From Symsagittifera roscoffensis (Eukaryota > Xenacoelomorpha > Acoela > Convolutidae), in contig NC_087063.1 of the NCBI RefSeq assembly GCF_963678635.1, positions 51,721,220 through 51,785,219 of the forward strand: a stretch of DNA of 64,000 bases, given 5' to 3'. The notes beneath the pieces were generated by a model. It saw only the letters and a program-made list of their open reading frames with translations, was not told where the DNA came from and did not search any database. Both the position numbers and the translations under genes were made by a program. Positions 51,670 through 63,850 of the stretch are shown piece after piece; positions within the stretch are counted from its first letter, which is position 1, and each line of letters opens with the position of its first letter.

Positions 51670-54430
51670 CTAAAATTCCACTTTTTTGAGTATTTTTTGC
51701 CTATAAACGAAATTTTTTCGCTGTGAAAAAATTTTTCGCATAAGTGTTAGGGTGAAGGATTGATGCAAACTCCATTTGTTAATTGCAATAATGAAAAAAA
51801 AACTGTTACTCCTTAAGTTTTTAACGATTTTTATTCTATAACCCTTGTGTCGTACGTTTTTGATGTTTTTGTTTAGAATTGTTTCTATTAAATTTCTGTT
51901 TGCTCTATTTTCATTGCAATTTCTGCTTGTTGCAAATTGTCTACAATATTCGTGAAGCCAATATCTTTTTTGCAAACTGATGTGATGATCTTTTACTGAC
52001 GTGCTGTGAGGCTCTTTTCCGTAGTTGCGTTGTTATCGTCATCACTGAACCTCTGTCATTATGTGTTTTGTACTCAGGTGTAAATAAAGAGTAAGCTTTT
52101 CCTACCCATGATTCTACTTTTAAAGCTAGTTGTTTTTTGTTTGGTTTGGTAATCTGCGATTTCCTTACATAAAACTCTTCGATGTTGTTTCCTACTTTCG
52201 GCATCGGATTTTTTCGAAACAATCTTTTGTAAAATAATTCCAATCGAAATTGATTTCTATTGGTAAAACTTGAAACCATTTTCCCGCTCCGCCGTCGCTT
52301 GTGGTTAGTTTTAATGATGTACGTTTATGTTTTCAGTTTTGATGAAGAAGTGTGGTTGCAGGTTCTGGGTCAATAAAAAACATTAGGTTTGCTGATACTG
52401 CATTCAAGTAACTTTCAACAGAGTGTTTGGATCTGTTCTTGGGAAAACCTTCAAATACTTATTTGCTGTAACTGATGGCTTACCCAAAATGAATGGGTTC
52501 ATTGTCATTTGTAGAGACTCTGCTGTTTTGGTGTTTAAGTGAAATTTGCGGGCTGGCGCTTACTGATTTCGTGTTGCTGTATGTATTAAGGCAATGAAAT
52601 TTCATTTTTCATCGCATCTCGTGGGTAACTTTGAATAGCTATTGGATTTTGTGTTAAAATACTTTGCTTTAAATTGTGGGAATGGGTTTTACTGGTAATT
52701 TTGGTCTTCGTTGTTCAGTTTTTTGTGTGTCTACGTTTGGCTTAAATATATGGTTTCTCCTGGTCAGTCCATTTATCATGCGTGTGTTTAAATTCATGTG
52801 TTGATTGTTGCTATTAACGAAAATATTCTTCAGCTTCCATGTAATGGTTTTGACTTCTTTGCCCAAAAAATTCATTTTAATGAAAGATTGAATGAATTTC
52901 AGAAAGATTTGCTTTAATGTTTTTATGTCGTGAAAACTGATTTATTGTGAAAACGTGTTTTTAGTTTGCTGTTGGTAATAGTTATGATTTGGATTTGTGA
53001 GTTTTTTCTTTGGGCTTGTTTTTCTAGGAATAACTAATTTTATTTTTTTTGGGACAAAGTCTTAGTTATGATTTGAAAAATAATGCCTTGTTTGGTCGTT
53101 TCTTTTACAAATAGGTTGTTTTGTTATAGGTCTGTATATTTGGTTGTTCAATTGTGAATATTTACCAAGGAGATCTGGTTTAGTTGTTGATTTTTACAAT
53201 TGATTGATGGAGCAGTCTACTATTTGTATTATGTGGTGTTGTTATTGTGGGGTGTATTCGTGAGATACAGTGTTGTGTTGTTCCTGGTATTCTGGTAACT
53301 ATTCCTTCATTTGTAAAATGTTATGGCATCCGAAAAGCTTATTGGTTAAGTGTTTTTGTTCCGTTTAAATTATCTCTTGCATGTTTGAATGTTGAGTTTA
53401 AACTGGTATTTTCTGTTCTGATTACAAATTTTATGATATAATACTGCATAAAAATTTTATGATGTTGTATCTGTTGTTAAAGGGATGATTCTTAGGTAAT
53501 CTTCAAAAACTGAAATTGCTTGAATTGCAGAACTTGATAACGCGATTGGTATAGCAATGAAAAGTCATGATACCATTTAGGCTCCGAAACACAGTTTGAT
53601 TGATCTGCTAGGATTGTATCATCATCTCAGCTTATGTGGAAATGTTTTCTGGAAGTTTTCAATGAGATCTATATTATGTTCAAAATGATCAATTATGAAT
53701 CATGCTAAAAATCTTTGAAGATGATGTTTTACTATAGCGGATATGTCAGTGTCATTGATGATTTCCCGGATTGTATCTAAAAATTTTGAAATTGATTTTT
53801 TTTCTTGTACTTGCTTTTCGGATTGTTTGTTGTGCTGATACATAAAATATTTCAGTTGAAGCTAATATGGAAACATTATTATAATTTTTTGCAGAAACAT
53901 CAAGCGTGAAAATTGAGTTTGCTTGTATCGAAATTGTTGTATATTTTAAATGCTTTCTGTGAATTTTTTGAAAAAGTTACCTCTCTGTCAAATGTTTGTT
54001 CTTTATGCGTTGAAAAAAGATTAGTTAGATCTGGCGGTAACAAGTTTTTGCTCAGATTTGGCAGGTTTTTGTCAAGTATCTGCTTTTTTATCCTTACGTC
54101 TAGATTTTCATGTTTAAATTGACTATGGTATTTGCAAAGTAGGTTGCTTATGATTTTGTGACAAACTCTTTCTTAAACTTGCGATGGATCACTATCTTGG
54201 TTTTTGACAAATAGTAGGATAGCGTTATCCTCAAAGTTTTCGTCGCATTCTACAGTACTTTTTTGTGAAATGGTATTGTTGTTAAAGTAAACGTTCAATT
54301 TGTCTTGTGGCTTCACTGCATTCTGCATTTTTGTTTGTTCTAATTTTATTGGGTTTTAAAGGAGTTGGAAAAAAGTAAATTTGTAGTATCTAATTCTGAA
54401 AGTGCGTTGCGTTCTTTGAAAACGATTTTT
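51670..54430 (-). mobile_element. Decayed gypsy-like gag, copy 1 of the same family
   Basis: Tandem neighbour of copy 2. Open pieces at 52279-51941 and 52875-52669 (A-rich coding, many K, N, Q) correspond to the same parts of copy 2. The beginning near 54430-53900 aligns in translation with the plus-strand copy at 58.7 kb: N-F-[ED]-D-[NK]-[AS]-I-L, and later I-K-[KR]-[QH]-I-L-D. No complete domain survives. It abuts the RTE LINE on the right. Confidence 0.58.
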
Positions 54431-55866
54431 CAGTATTTGTTTTTGTTTATAAAGGAAACTTCTTGTTGCAAGTGCTTAACTACTCTTTGCTGACGTGGTG
54501 CCACCACGAGAACGTATCGGGAGTCTGTAATGAGACTGGAGAGAACTGACACAAAGCCAGCAGGCAGAGTGAAGCACAACCTTAGCCTACTGAAGGACCA
54601 GCAGACCCATGCACCCTTCACACGGACCTTGAAGAATAGATTCCAGGTATTACAAGAGATGATAATAGAAGACTCAGATGCACATGACATCTGGTATGGA
54701 ACAAAAGATGCCATCACGGAAATCTGCAAAGAAACACTCGGACCAAATAAACAAAAACATAAGGACTGGATCTCGGTAGACAAATTTCAGAAGATTCAAG
54801 TGAGAAGAGACAAGACGGAATTAGTCAACTCCTCCCGGAAAGGAGCAAGCAACGCGGCGCTCACGCAGAGTACACACAAGCACACAAGGATGTGAAGGGA
54901 GCGTGAAGAAAGATAAGCGTGACTACATCGAGAGCCTGGCAGAGGAAGGAGAACAAGCGGCAATCAACGGAAACATAAAAGAGCTCTACGACACGACCAA
55001 GAATCTCGCTGGCAAGTACAGTAAAGCGGAACGACCATTGAAGAACAAGCAAGGACAGACCATCACAGATACGGAAGAACAGCTAGGAAGATGAGCAGAA
55101 CACTTCGAGGAATTCCTCAACATACCAGCACCAGAGAAACCCCGAACATCGCAGAGGCAGAGACTAACATTGAGGTCTGCGGCGACGAAAAAGGAAAGAA
55201 ACAACAAAGGATGAAATAACACGCGCCATTAAAAGGATTAGGAACGGAAAGGCAGCAGACCCAGACGGAATTCCACCAGAAGCCCTCAAGCCGGACGCAG
55301 AGTCCACAGCCGACATGTTGTTACCGCTCTTTGAGAAGATGTTACGCTTCTCAAGTATGCCTGCAAATCCCCCTCCCCCCACAAGACCAGATCCTGAAGA
55401 CCAACTCTACTAGCACTGAGTCAGTAAAGCTAGGTGAAAACAACCTGGAAGAAGTCGAGACATTCACATATCTGGTCAGCGTAGTGAACGAACAGGGAGG
55501 AACTGACGCAGACGTGAAAACCCGCATCGGAAAAGCAAGATCATCCTTCATCACCCTCAAGAACATCTAGAGATCACACCTCATCACAACGCGCACCAAA
55601 ATCCGCCTTTTCAACTCGAACATTAAATCCGTCCTGCTGTACAGAGCGGAAACATGGCGAACAGCAAAAACCACCATCAAGAGGGTACAAACGTTCATCA
55701 ACTCCTGTCTGAGAAGAATCCTTGAGATCCACTGGCCGGATACCATAAACAACGCGGATCTTTGGGAAAGAACGAACCAAGTGCCAGTGGAGGAAGAGAT
55801 CAGGAAAAGAAGATGGGGTTGAATCAGCCACACATTGCGAAAACCAACATCTAACATTACCCGCCA

Positions 55867-56555
55867 CCCGGGTCGAGATCCCCCTCAAAAACCGCTCAAG
55901 ATTTGAGCAGTTTGAGCCGTTTTCCAGCAGGATTTGAGCGGTTTGAGCGGTTTGGGCGGTTTGGGCGGTATTTTTGGAAAAACCGCTCAAACCTCTCAAA
56001 TCTTGCTTAAAAAACCGCTCAAAAACCGCTCATTTCTTGCGGTGATTTTTGATCGGTTTTTCAAGCAAGATTTGAGCATTTTTTGAGCGGTTTTTGAGCG
56101 GTCTTCCCGGGTCGAGGTCCCAGACTCATGTCCATACTTTCGCGACAAAATTTTGGCATGTCCAGACTTTCCAGACCAAAATTAGGCATGTCCAGGCTTT
56201 GGCGACCAAAACATGGCATTTCCAGACATTTGCGATCATGATGATCCGTTGCGACTATCGCGACCGAAGCAGATGTGGCGCGACCAAAACATCGCGACTC
56301 ATATTTGGTATGTCCAGACTCTCGCGACCAAGAGTTGCCATTTCAAATCTTGCGCGGTTTTTGAGCGGTTTTTTTAGATAAACCGCTCAAAACCGTTCAA
56401 AACTTGCGCGGTTTTTGAGCGGTTTTTTTAGATAAACCGTTCAAAAACCGCTCAAACCGCTCATTTTGAAGCAAGATTTTGAGCGTAATTGTCTAAAAAA
56501 ACCGCTCAAACCGCTCAAATCTTGCTTCAAATTAGGTGAAAAATCTCGACTCGGG
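55867..56555. mobile_element. Foldback/MITE element with CCCGGGTCGAGAT ends, copy 2, inserted in the LINE
   Basis: Left end CCCGGGTCGAGATC at 55867 and right end ATCTCGACTCGGG at 56543-56555 are the same ends as copy 1 at 13270-13891, with the same GAGCGGTTT arrays. It splits a codon of the RTE C-terminal domain; removing it restores the expected codon order, and a CA flanks both ends (possible 2-bp target duplication). About 240 bp in the middle (56104-56345), itself starting with a CCCGGGTCGAGGTCCC word, differs from copy 1 and looks like another insertion. Confidence 0.8.
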
Positions 56556-56732
56556 CAGGCCCTGAGATGGAATCCCCAGGAAAAAGAAAACGAAGGAGAC
56601 CGAAGAACACATGGAGAAGGGATCTGGAGGCAAGCAGACAGGTCACACCTAGAGGAAACTGGCGCAAATCGCCCAGGATCGAGGACCATGGATGGTAGTT
56701 GTTGATGGCCTTTGCCCCACCAAGGGTAAAAA

Positions 56733-56764
56733 GGCCTAAGTAAGTAAGTTAAGTAAGTAAGTAA
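56733..56764 (+). repeat. TAAG 3'-terminal microsatellite of the RTE LINE
   Basis: Tandem aagt/taag units directly after the last codons; RTE-clade elements typically end in such short tandem repeats rather than poly(A). Confidence 0.8.
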
Positions 56765-56824
56765 GGAAAGTTCTGGTGATTGGGAACTTTAAAAAAATTG
56801 ATTAGTTTTTTAAAGTTACCAGAC

Positions 56825-57130
56825 TTTGAAAAAACTGAAAACGTTTTTAAGTTTAAAGATCCAAGAAACGCCTTGATGATCTGATTTTTGAAAAGAAGTG
56901 AATAACGTTTTTAGGTTTAAAGATCCAAGGAAAGCTTTGATAATCTGGATTTTGTAATTGATTGAATAAAACTTTTAAGGTTAAAAGTCCAAGAAAAGCC
57001 TTGAGGATCTGGATTTTCTACAGGAATGAATAAAGTTTTTAATAAATCCAAGGAAAGCTTTGATGATCCGGATTTTGAAAAGAATTGAATAAAATTTTTA
57101 AGGTTAAAGATCAAAGAAGAGGCCTTACTG
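56825..57130. repeat. Tandem repeat, 60-66-bp units, about five copies
   Basis: Words such as tttaaagatccaagaaacgccttgatgatctg recur as tttaaagatccaaggaaagctttgataatctg, ttaaaagtccaagaaaagccttgaggatctg, aatccaaggaaagctttgatgatccg and so on, with tgaataaaatttttaa in between. Inverted copies lie at 63735-63850. Frames across it are not coding. Confidence 0.8.
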
Positions 57131-57754
57131 ATCTTGTTAGTTAGGTGAAATTATTTTCTAAAAGAACGAAATTTTATTTCTAGTAAGATATCTTATGGAG
57201 TTATGTTAGTCAATAACTTTTTTTGTACCTTTTAGATAAAAAAATCAGAGGACTAGAAGAGAAACTTCAATGAACGCTAATGTCTAATAATATTTAAAAA
57301 AGACTAGTTTTCTGTTTTGTTTTTATAGATGAATTAAAGATGAAAAGTTACTGCAGATTCAAGGTTTAGAGGTAGATGTGTATAAATTGACTTCTAATTG
57401 GTAGTTATTTTGCCGTTAGACCACTGATATATTGATTTTTTCATACATATGTTTATTCAAATTTACGGTTCAATTTAACTCTGCTTATCTATTAGTATCA
57501 GGATTTACTGTTCAAATAGTTTATTTGTCAATTGTCGTCGTCGTTTTTGCTTGTTATTGCTTTACGATGCGGATTGTTTTTTATCGTTTTATGACTTTTT
57601 TGACATATTGACACGTAGAAATAAACTAATTTTATTTCTAATTTGTTAAACAATTTCTAAAGCTAAATTAATAGCAGGTCTGCTCGAGACTCGTCGCTCG
57701 CACTTGATGATTTCAGGTCCGGTCTGGCCTTCTCATAAAAAAATTATGGATAAA
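57131..57754. other. AT-rich spacer, nothing recognised
   Basis: No supported coding or RNA feature. The stretch near 57660-57740 is GC-richer but unassigned. Confidence 0.45.
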
Positions 57755-57846
57755 ATAAACCGCTTGTTCGTCAGGCAGTCTGTTTTTGCCCGATAGGCTC
57801 TTGTAACCTATTCTGATACCAATTTTGATCTTACTCTTAATTTTCC
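57755..57846. repeat. Half of a palindromic repeat, cut by an assembly gap
   Basis: The sequence ...cttgttcg, then cctattctgataccaatttt, then gatcttactcttaa resembles the left arm of the palindrome at 62745-63044 (ctgttcg, then gcctaataccgatcttaatcttactcttaa). The 200-N gap begins where the second arm would be expected, so the assembly probably broke on the hairpin. Confidence 0.55.
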
Positions 57847-58046
57847 NNNNNNNNNNNNNNNNNNNNNNNNNNNNNNNNNNNNNNNNNNNNNNNNNNNNNN
57901 NNNNNNNNNNNNNNNNNNNNNNNNNNNNNNNNNNNNNNNNNNNNNNNNNNNNNNNNNNNNNNNNNNNNNNNNNNNNNNNNNNNNNNNNNNNNNNNNNNNN
58001 NNNNNNNNNNNNNNNNNNNNNNNNNNNNNNNNNNNNNNNNNNNNNN
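57847..58046. other. Assembly gap, 200 N
   Basis: Exactly 200 N, so size is conventional and true length unknown. Confidence 0.99.
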
Positions 58047-58429
58047 AATCCTAATTAAGGTTAAGTAGGTAACTCATAGATAAAACCTTATTCAAGAGAA
58101 AGAAAAAAATTATTCTCATGAATTGATTTACTCTCTACAACCCGTCAACCACGACAATCTATGCCCCAATTAAGATAACCACACAAAAATCTTCAGAACT
58201 AACAGTTTAGGAAACTTAAACCTCTAACCCCCAAATTTGCATCCATCATCCTAAACCTTATGTCAAGAGATAATCTAGGCACTAAAAAAAACCATCGTAC
58301 TATATAATTGTCTAAATAAAAACGAAAGATACGACCTTGTAATCACACCACACAAACAAAAAATAGGATATATTAGGTCAAAAAGACAAACAACAAAAAA
58401 CACAATAATAACAAAACAAAAACATTTTA

Positions 58430-60465
58430 TCAAAAGACGATTTTCAAAACGACGAAACGCAGTCTCAGAATCAGAAACAAACAGAATACAGGAACTTCAA
58501 GATTTAAAAGATTTGTTAAATAAAAATAAGCCGATAGACAACCAAATATAGTTTTCCGAATCAGAAGCTTCAACACCATCATCAATAAAAGATCAACGCA
58601 AATTAAGAAAGTCAAATATCAACAAACCAATACGTCTAAATAATTTGAATCAACCAATAAGACATTTTGAATGTAACACACTAAAAATTCTACGATATAA
58701 AACATGATCGAATACAACAAAAATTTCGATGATAAATCGATACTCACATTTTTCATAAAACCACAAAATGACCCCGCCCGAGGAGAAGTACAATTTTGTT
58801 ACAACTTGATTGTAAATGTATTTGAAAAAGGAAATAGCCCATGTAAACAGGAATTTCTTGAAGTGAAGTAAGAATAAAACGACACATCCTTGACCACTAT
58901 CTCGAAGATATATGAAAAATCACATCACACTACGGTATATTTACAATTGAAATTGCATCACCAAAGTCAAATCACAGTAGGCATCAAATACAAACAGACG
59001 ATATAGAAGACGATATAGATATAGAATTCTCGAAAACTTTCACAGATTACATAAGAAATATACAACACCAAAGTTCACAATGAGCAAATTCATCATTCGC
59101 AAACGATGTTTTTTCAATCATCTATCCATCCATATTATAATTGAGAGTAACAAAGTGATTCACCAACAAAAACATCCCGACATTCAACTGTGAGACAAGA
59201 AATCTGTGTTTTCTCAAAATTTTCAAATACAATCCGTGAAAACCTCACTAGTAACGAAATCTCACAAAAGGGTAAACATGATCTACATGCATGGTTTATA
59301 ATTGGTTATTTTGTCCATAACATTGATCTCATAGCACTATCAAGAAAAAGTTTTCGACCACAGAATTCAGACGATGAAACCAAATTAGCAGATGAAACAG
59401 ATTATTTTTGGGACTCTGATGCGTATCATCCTTTATTTATCAAAATACCAACTGATATTTCAAGTCAAGCAATCACCATCATCTCCATCAAAGAAGACTA
59501 CGATAGAATAAATCCACCTGTTAATGATGCAACACCTTTAAAATATATTGCACTGTTCACTGACAGAACATGAAATAATAGCTTAAATTCTACATTCATT
59601 ACTACAGAAGAAAGTTTAAATGGAACAAGAAATCTTACACAACAATTATTCAAACTCCACCAAATTTCGCTATTGAAGAAATACTCGAAACAAGGCCAGC
59701 AATAACGCAACAAAGCTTTTCCCCCATTCATCCTACGCTTACAACTCCAAAAAATAAAATTACAGCATTTCCGCAAACAACTATACAATCCACAGTAAAA
59801 CCTTCCGTTACTCCAAAAAATTAACAAAGTGTTTATCTAAAATTTCAACCAGTAACGACATCAAGACAAACAAATAAACCAAAGACGTCTAATAGAAACA
59901 ACTTCTCAGATCATAACTGTAATTTTTTTGCAAAACTAAAACCACAAAATCCCCCCTATATGAACAGTCAAAGCCAATCACAATATAAAACATGATCGAA
60001 CACAACGAAAACTTCGATGATACCTCGATACTCCCATTTTTATAAAAACACAAAATGACCCCGCCCGAGGACAAGTACAATTTTGTTACAACTTAATTGT
60101 AAATAATTTGAAAAAGGAAACAGCTCATGTAAACAAGGATTTCCTGAAGTAAGAATAAAACGACACATCCCTGACCACTATCTCAAAGATATATGTAATA
60201 TCACATCACACTACGGTATATTTACAATTGAATTTTCATCACCAAAATCAAATCACATTAGACATCAAATACAAACAGACGATATAGAAGATGAAATATA
60301 CAACACCAAAGTTCACAAAGAGCAAATTCATCATTCACAAACGATGTTTTTTCAATCATCTATAGCTATCTATCCATATAAGAACTGAAAGAAACACAAA
60401 GTGAGTCACCAACTCAAACATCCCGACATTCAACTGTAAGACAAGAAATATGTATTTTCTCAAAT
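58430..60465 (+). mobile_element. Decayed gypsy-like gag, two partial plus-strand copies in tandem
   Basis: Segments at 58.69-59.20 kb and 59.985-60.46 kb are direct repeats (offset about 1.28 kb) with long shared words such as aaaatgaccccgcccgagga and tcacactacggtatatttac. In translation they match the start of the minus-strand copies at 51.67-54.43 kb. The open frame 59190-59573 (127 codons, with Y-D-R-I-N-P-P-V-N-D-A-T-P-L-K-Y-I) is the best-preserved gag part and aligns with copy 2 near 50.65 kb. No knuckle or protease follows, so both are truncated. Confidence 0.58.
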
Positions 60466-62744
60466 ATATATAATGTCTATAAGTAATCTTTGACCATAGC
60501 ATTTAGGAGGACCACGTTTGGGCTAGAATTTTGTGAAGTAGTAATTTTACCGGCCTTAACTTCGCGTATCAGAAGACTCGTCAATTTCGTAAAGTGGGAA
60601 ATTCACCGTATTCTCAGCGGTATAGTTAGGGGTAGAAACATCGGCGGATTGTTTTCTGTTTGACGTCACCAGCTGATAAGGGTGAAATCTGAGGCTGAAA
60701 AAACTGCGAGATTAGGCTGATCGAGCGATTGTCCGGTTTAGATGCATTGAAGCTCTTGGTACAGTTCTATCGCAAATATCAGAAATTATGTTATTGGGAC
60801 CAATACTCATATGGTCACAAATTGGATCCTTTTCGCTAACTGTTGCAAGGTGGTTGATTTACCGCTCCCAAATCACGTCTTTTAGTAAAACTTCGAGCAA
60901 CACATTGCCAATCTAACTTCGGATGTTTGTTAGGGAATACACGTGGCTTCATCGCAATCACTAATATTGGAGGTTTCCTAGGGAAAAACTGTGGATTCAT
61001 TGCAAGTAACCTCCGCTAAAAGTAGCCATACTCTTGCTGGTTGTCTGGAGGTCGGTTTTCGGCATGAAGTTCATGCTTTGGTTCTGATCGTAATGTCCGA
61101 AATTACCAATTTTATTTCTTTCTATACTTTGGAGTCCGGTCTCTTCGCCTCTTTTCTCGGTGTTTTTTATGTTGTTTTATTGGGTAATACTTCAAAAATT
61201 TGTGTAGGACAAAATGGAAAAGACATGGTTCCTCTTAGAGATCCAAAGTGAGTTGAGTTAGTTCAAGATATAGCAATGATGGTTTCTCTGATAATCTTTT
61301 TGTCAGATAAATCAACTGTAGTTCTGCTCGATTTAAGTATTTGGTCTTTTCAGTCTAAAAAAAAGAGAAGTGTTCCTGAGATAATTCTTTTCTGAAATTC
61401 ATTAGGTTGTCGTTGATGAAGATTTTTCTCTCCTGGCAGTCGGTCATTCTTCTAGAACCACCTGTTCGAGAAGATTATGACCGGTGGTTTTCCTGTGGTT
61501 TTGATTGCGTTGTCCGTGAAAAGTCCTTGAAGGTGTCCCACTGGATATTTTTCAGGCAGGGATCTGGTAAGTTCAACTCATGAAGGGCGTTTTTCTTGAA
61601 GAAGTTTACTGGCCCTGCCGAATCCACTTGGATGATTAAACGCATTTGATTACCCTTTCAATGCCTTTATTCAGAAGCTTCTTTACGTCTCTTCTGTGTT
61701 TGTCTAAATTGAAGCGGATTCTGACCTTGCGTTGATTACGCTGCAACATTGTATATTATCGCACTGTCTCTGTTTACATACAAAAGATGCGAAAGATAAT
61801 TAATCTCTGCATTATCTTCATTTTAATTGTTTGCAAGATTTACAATTTTACGATAAGTTGTACACATTTGGTGAAATGATCCTGAAACTTACAAGATGTA
61901 AGATTTGAGCATTTCGCTGAACATACAGCTAGGTGTCATTTGAAAATCCTCCTACCCTTTTTCATACAGCTGTTATTTTGTTCGATGCTTATAAACAGTT
62001 CTCCAATGTCTTAAATAGTATTAATTCGTTTATTTACAGAAGAACCGTTAGATTTAAAATGGTTTGTCAGTTTCATATTATATCCCTAATTTTTTAATTT
62101 TTGAGTGCAAAGTTTGGACCTTCTAAAGGGGAGAGTGTTTCAGCGAGGAGTTTTCTTAGAATGCCAATTTACTTCAAGTTGTTAACAACTAAAGCGGTTG
62201 CCAAATACCCCCAAAGTTCTTTGAATTAAATTAGAAGGGTTTAAGCTGCCCTCCTTTTTAATGCGAGATATGACATTGATCGCCGTTTTTTTGTCTGCTT
62301 TTTCAATTCTTTTCCCATTAAAAACGTTTAGTCTCAGTCTTGATTGAGATTTTTTTTCGTCGTCGAATCTTTCTGTTCGATAGCTTTTTCTCTATTCTTT
62401 TTGTTGCTCATACGCCGGATTTTTGACTGTCGGAGGTTGTGGATGATTTTGTTCTATCAGATATAGTGGTTTTTCGATATCAATTTGCGGTTACTGCTAG
62501 ATGAAAAAGTCATTTCAGTCTTCCCAAGGAGTAGGTGGGTGTGCTGTGTAATTTTGTTTGATTCGTTATTGCTTGACAGCGTTTTGATAAAATGTTCCTT
62601 TGTAGCAGCCAATTCTTTTTATATACAATTGGTAGAAAAAAAAATAAACGGTGAAATAATATCAAAGCTTGAACATTACCAAGTGAAGTTCAATATTTCC
62701 GACGGAGATAATGAAAAGGTCAATTTCACAAACGAAGTTTTGTG
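60466..62744. other. Spacer without supported genes
   Basis: Plus-strand frames at 60991-61251 and 62485-62775 have no recognisable family. I see no tRNA boxes, long inverted repeat or LTR structure here. Confidence 0.45.
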
Positions 62745-63044
62745 TTATGACCTATTGGTTTTACTCATAGAGTAATTTCATATAAGGTACACCGTCTGTT
62801 CGCCACGCTATCTTATTTTCCGCCGGATAGATTCGTGCAACTTCTTAGCCTAATACCGATCTTAATCTTACTCTTAAATCTCCTAGTCTCAATATCTCCT
62901 AGTCTCAAGACAAAAGAGTAAGATTAGGATCGGTAATTGACTACGAAGTTGCACGAATCTATAGGGCCAAAAATAAGATAGCATGTCGAGCAGACGTTGT
63001 ACTTTATCTGAAGTTGCTCTATGAGTATAACCAATAGGTCATAA
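62745..63044. repeat. 300-bp palindrome (foldback element)
   Basis: The left arm starts ttatgacctattggttttac at 62745; the reverse complement of the right arm (to 63044) starts ttatgacctattggttatac. Arms of roughly 140-150 bp match with scattered differences down to a short centre containing repeated tctcctagtctcaa words. It would extrude as a cruciform or fold as a long RNA hairpin. There is no ORF. A related half arm lies at 57755-57846. Confidence 0.85.
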
Positions 63045-63734
63045 TTCATTTGGTGCGACTAAAAGTCTCGAACAAGACTTTAACCAACTTAGATTTAGAC
63101 AAAAGAACTAAGAATTAGACAATTGCAAAACTGCAAAAATGTTAGACGGAATAAATAATTCAATAGAAATGTCTCTACGTCTCAATAAATCTACGCCAAT
63201 TTTCCTAACAATACAAGAAATACCAGGATCAAAAAGGCCAATATCAAGGCGTGAACAACGATCAGGAAACTGACCACTCTACTACATGATAGTACGACGG
63301 AAACCGGAACAAGTTTTTGTATATACAGTACTTTTTCTTGTACTTTACGCAGTAAGTTTAAGTTTTCATTTACTGCCATGAAGAAAAAAAATTGAAGAAA
63401 AAATTCTTCAAGAACCTTACTGGTGCTAAACCTACTTTCTATGCAATAACGACTGATAGAAAGAGCACAAGTCGTTCGCCCCAAAATCTGCAGTAAATCA
63501 AATTTTTCAACAAATAATTTTTTAAATACAAAATACAAAAATTAGTTAGTATTAAAAATCATTGTTAGTTTCATAACTTATCAGAGTTTCCTCATCCCAG
63601 CTTCATCACCAAAAAAACACAGCAAAAATTCAAGAAACTAATATCATCAAAAACTTAACTTTAAATTTTTTTAGACTCAGAACATTAAAACTAAGAATTA
63701 TCGAGGCTTATCCTTGATTTCCACATTTCAGTTT
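63045..63734. other. AT-rich spacer, no gene seen
   Basis: A minus-strand frame at 63191-63538 is hydrophobic and phenylalanine-rich, which AT-rich non-coding DNA produces by chance; no family is recognised. Confidence 0.45.
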
Positions 63735-63850
63735 TCTTTAATAAACAGATCATCAAGACTTCCCTTGGATCTTTCATTTCAAATAAAACCTTAAAATAAA
63801 CTGTTTTATTTCTGATCATCAAAGCTTTCCTTGAAACTTTTGAAAAACTA
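63735..63850. repeat. Inverted copies of the 56.8-57.1 kb tandem repeat
   Basis: The words gatcatcaagacttcccttgg (continuing atcttt) and gatcatcaaagctttccttg are reverse complements of the repeat unit aaagatccaaggaaagctttgatgatc. About two units are present. Confidence 0.75.

Larger units (their letters stand above)
54490..56765 (+). mobile_element. RTE-clade LINE, 5'-truncated, internally deleted and interrupted
   Basis: Frame 54530-54895 and 54903-55094 match the region between endonuclease and RT of RTE-type LINEs (T-K-N-L-A-G-K-Y-S-K-A-E-R-P, W-A-E-H-F-E-E-F-L). A piece at 55200-55345 holds I-K-R-I-R-N-G-K-A-A-D-P-D-G-I-P-P-E-A-L (the RT start). The RT core is deleted. 55385-55860 encodes the C-terminal domain (T-F-T-Y-L-V-S-V-V-N, A-R-S-S-F, C-L-R-R-I-L). 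After the inserted foldback element the final codons (A-L-R-W-N-P) resume at about 56560. The 3' end has GLCPTKG-like codons and TAAG repeats. The endonuclease is absent. Confidence 0.85.

Noticed and set aside
62485-62775. A 96-codon plus-strand frame running into the palindrome
   Set aside because: Its end is inside the inverted repeat and no family is recognisable; chance frame.
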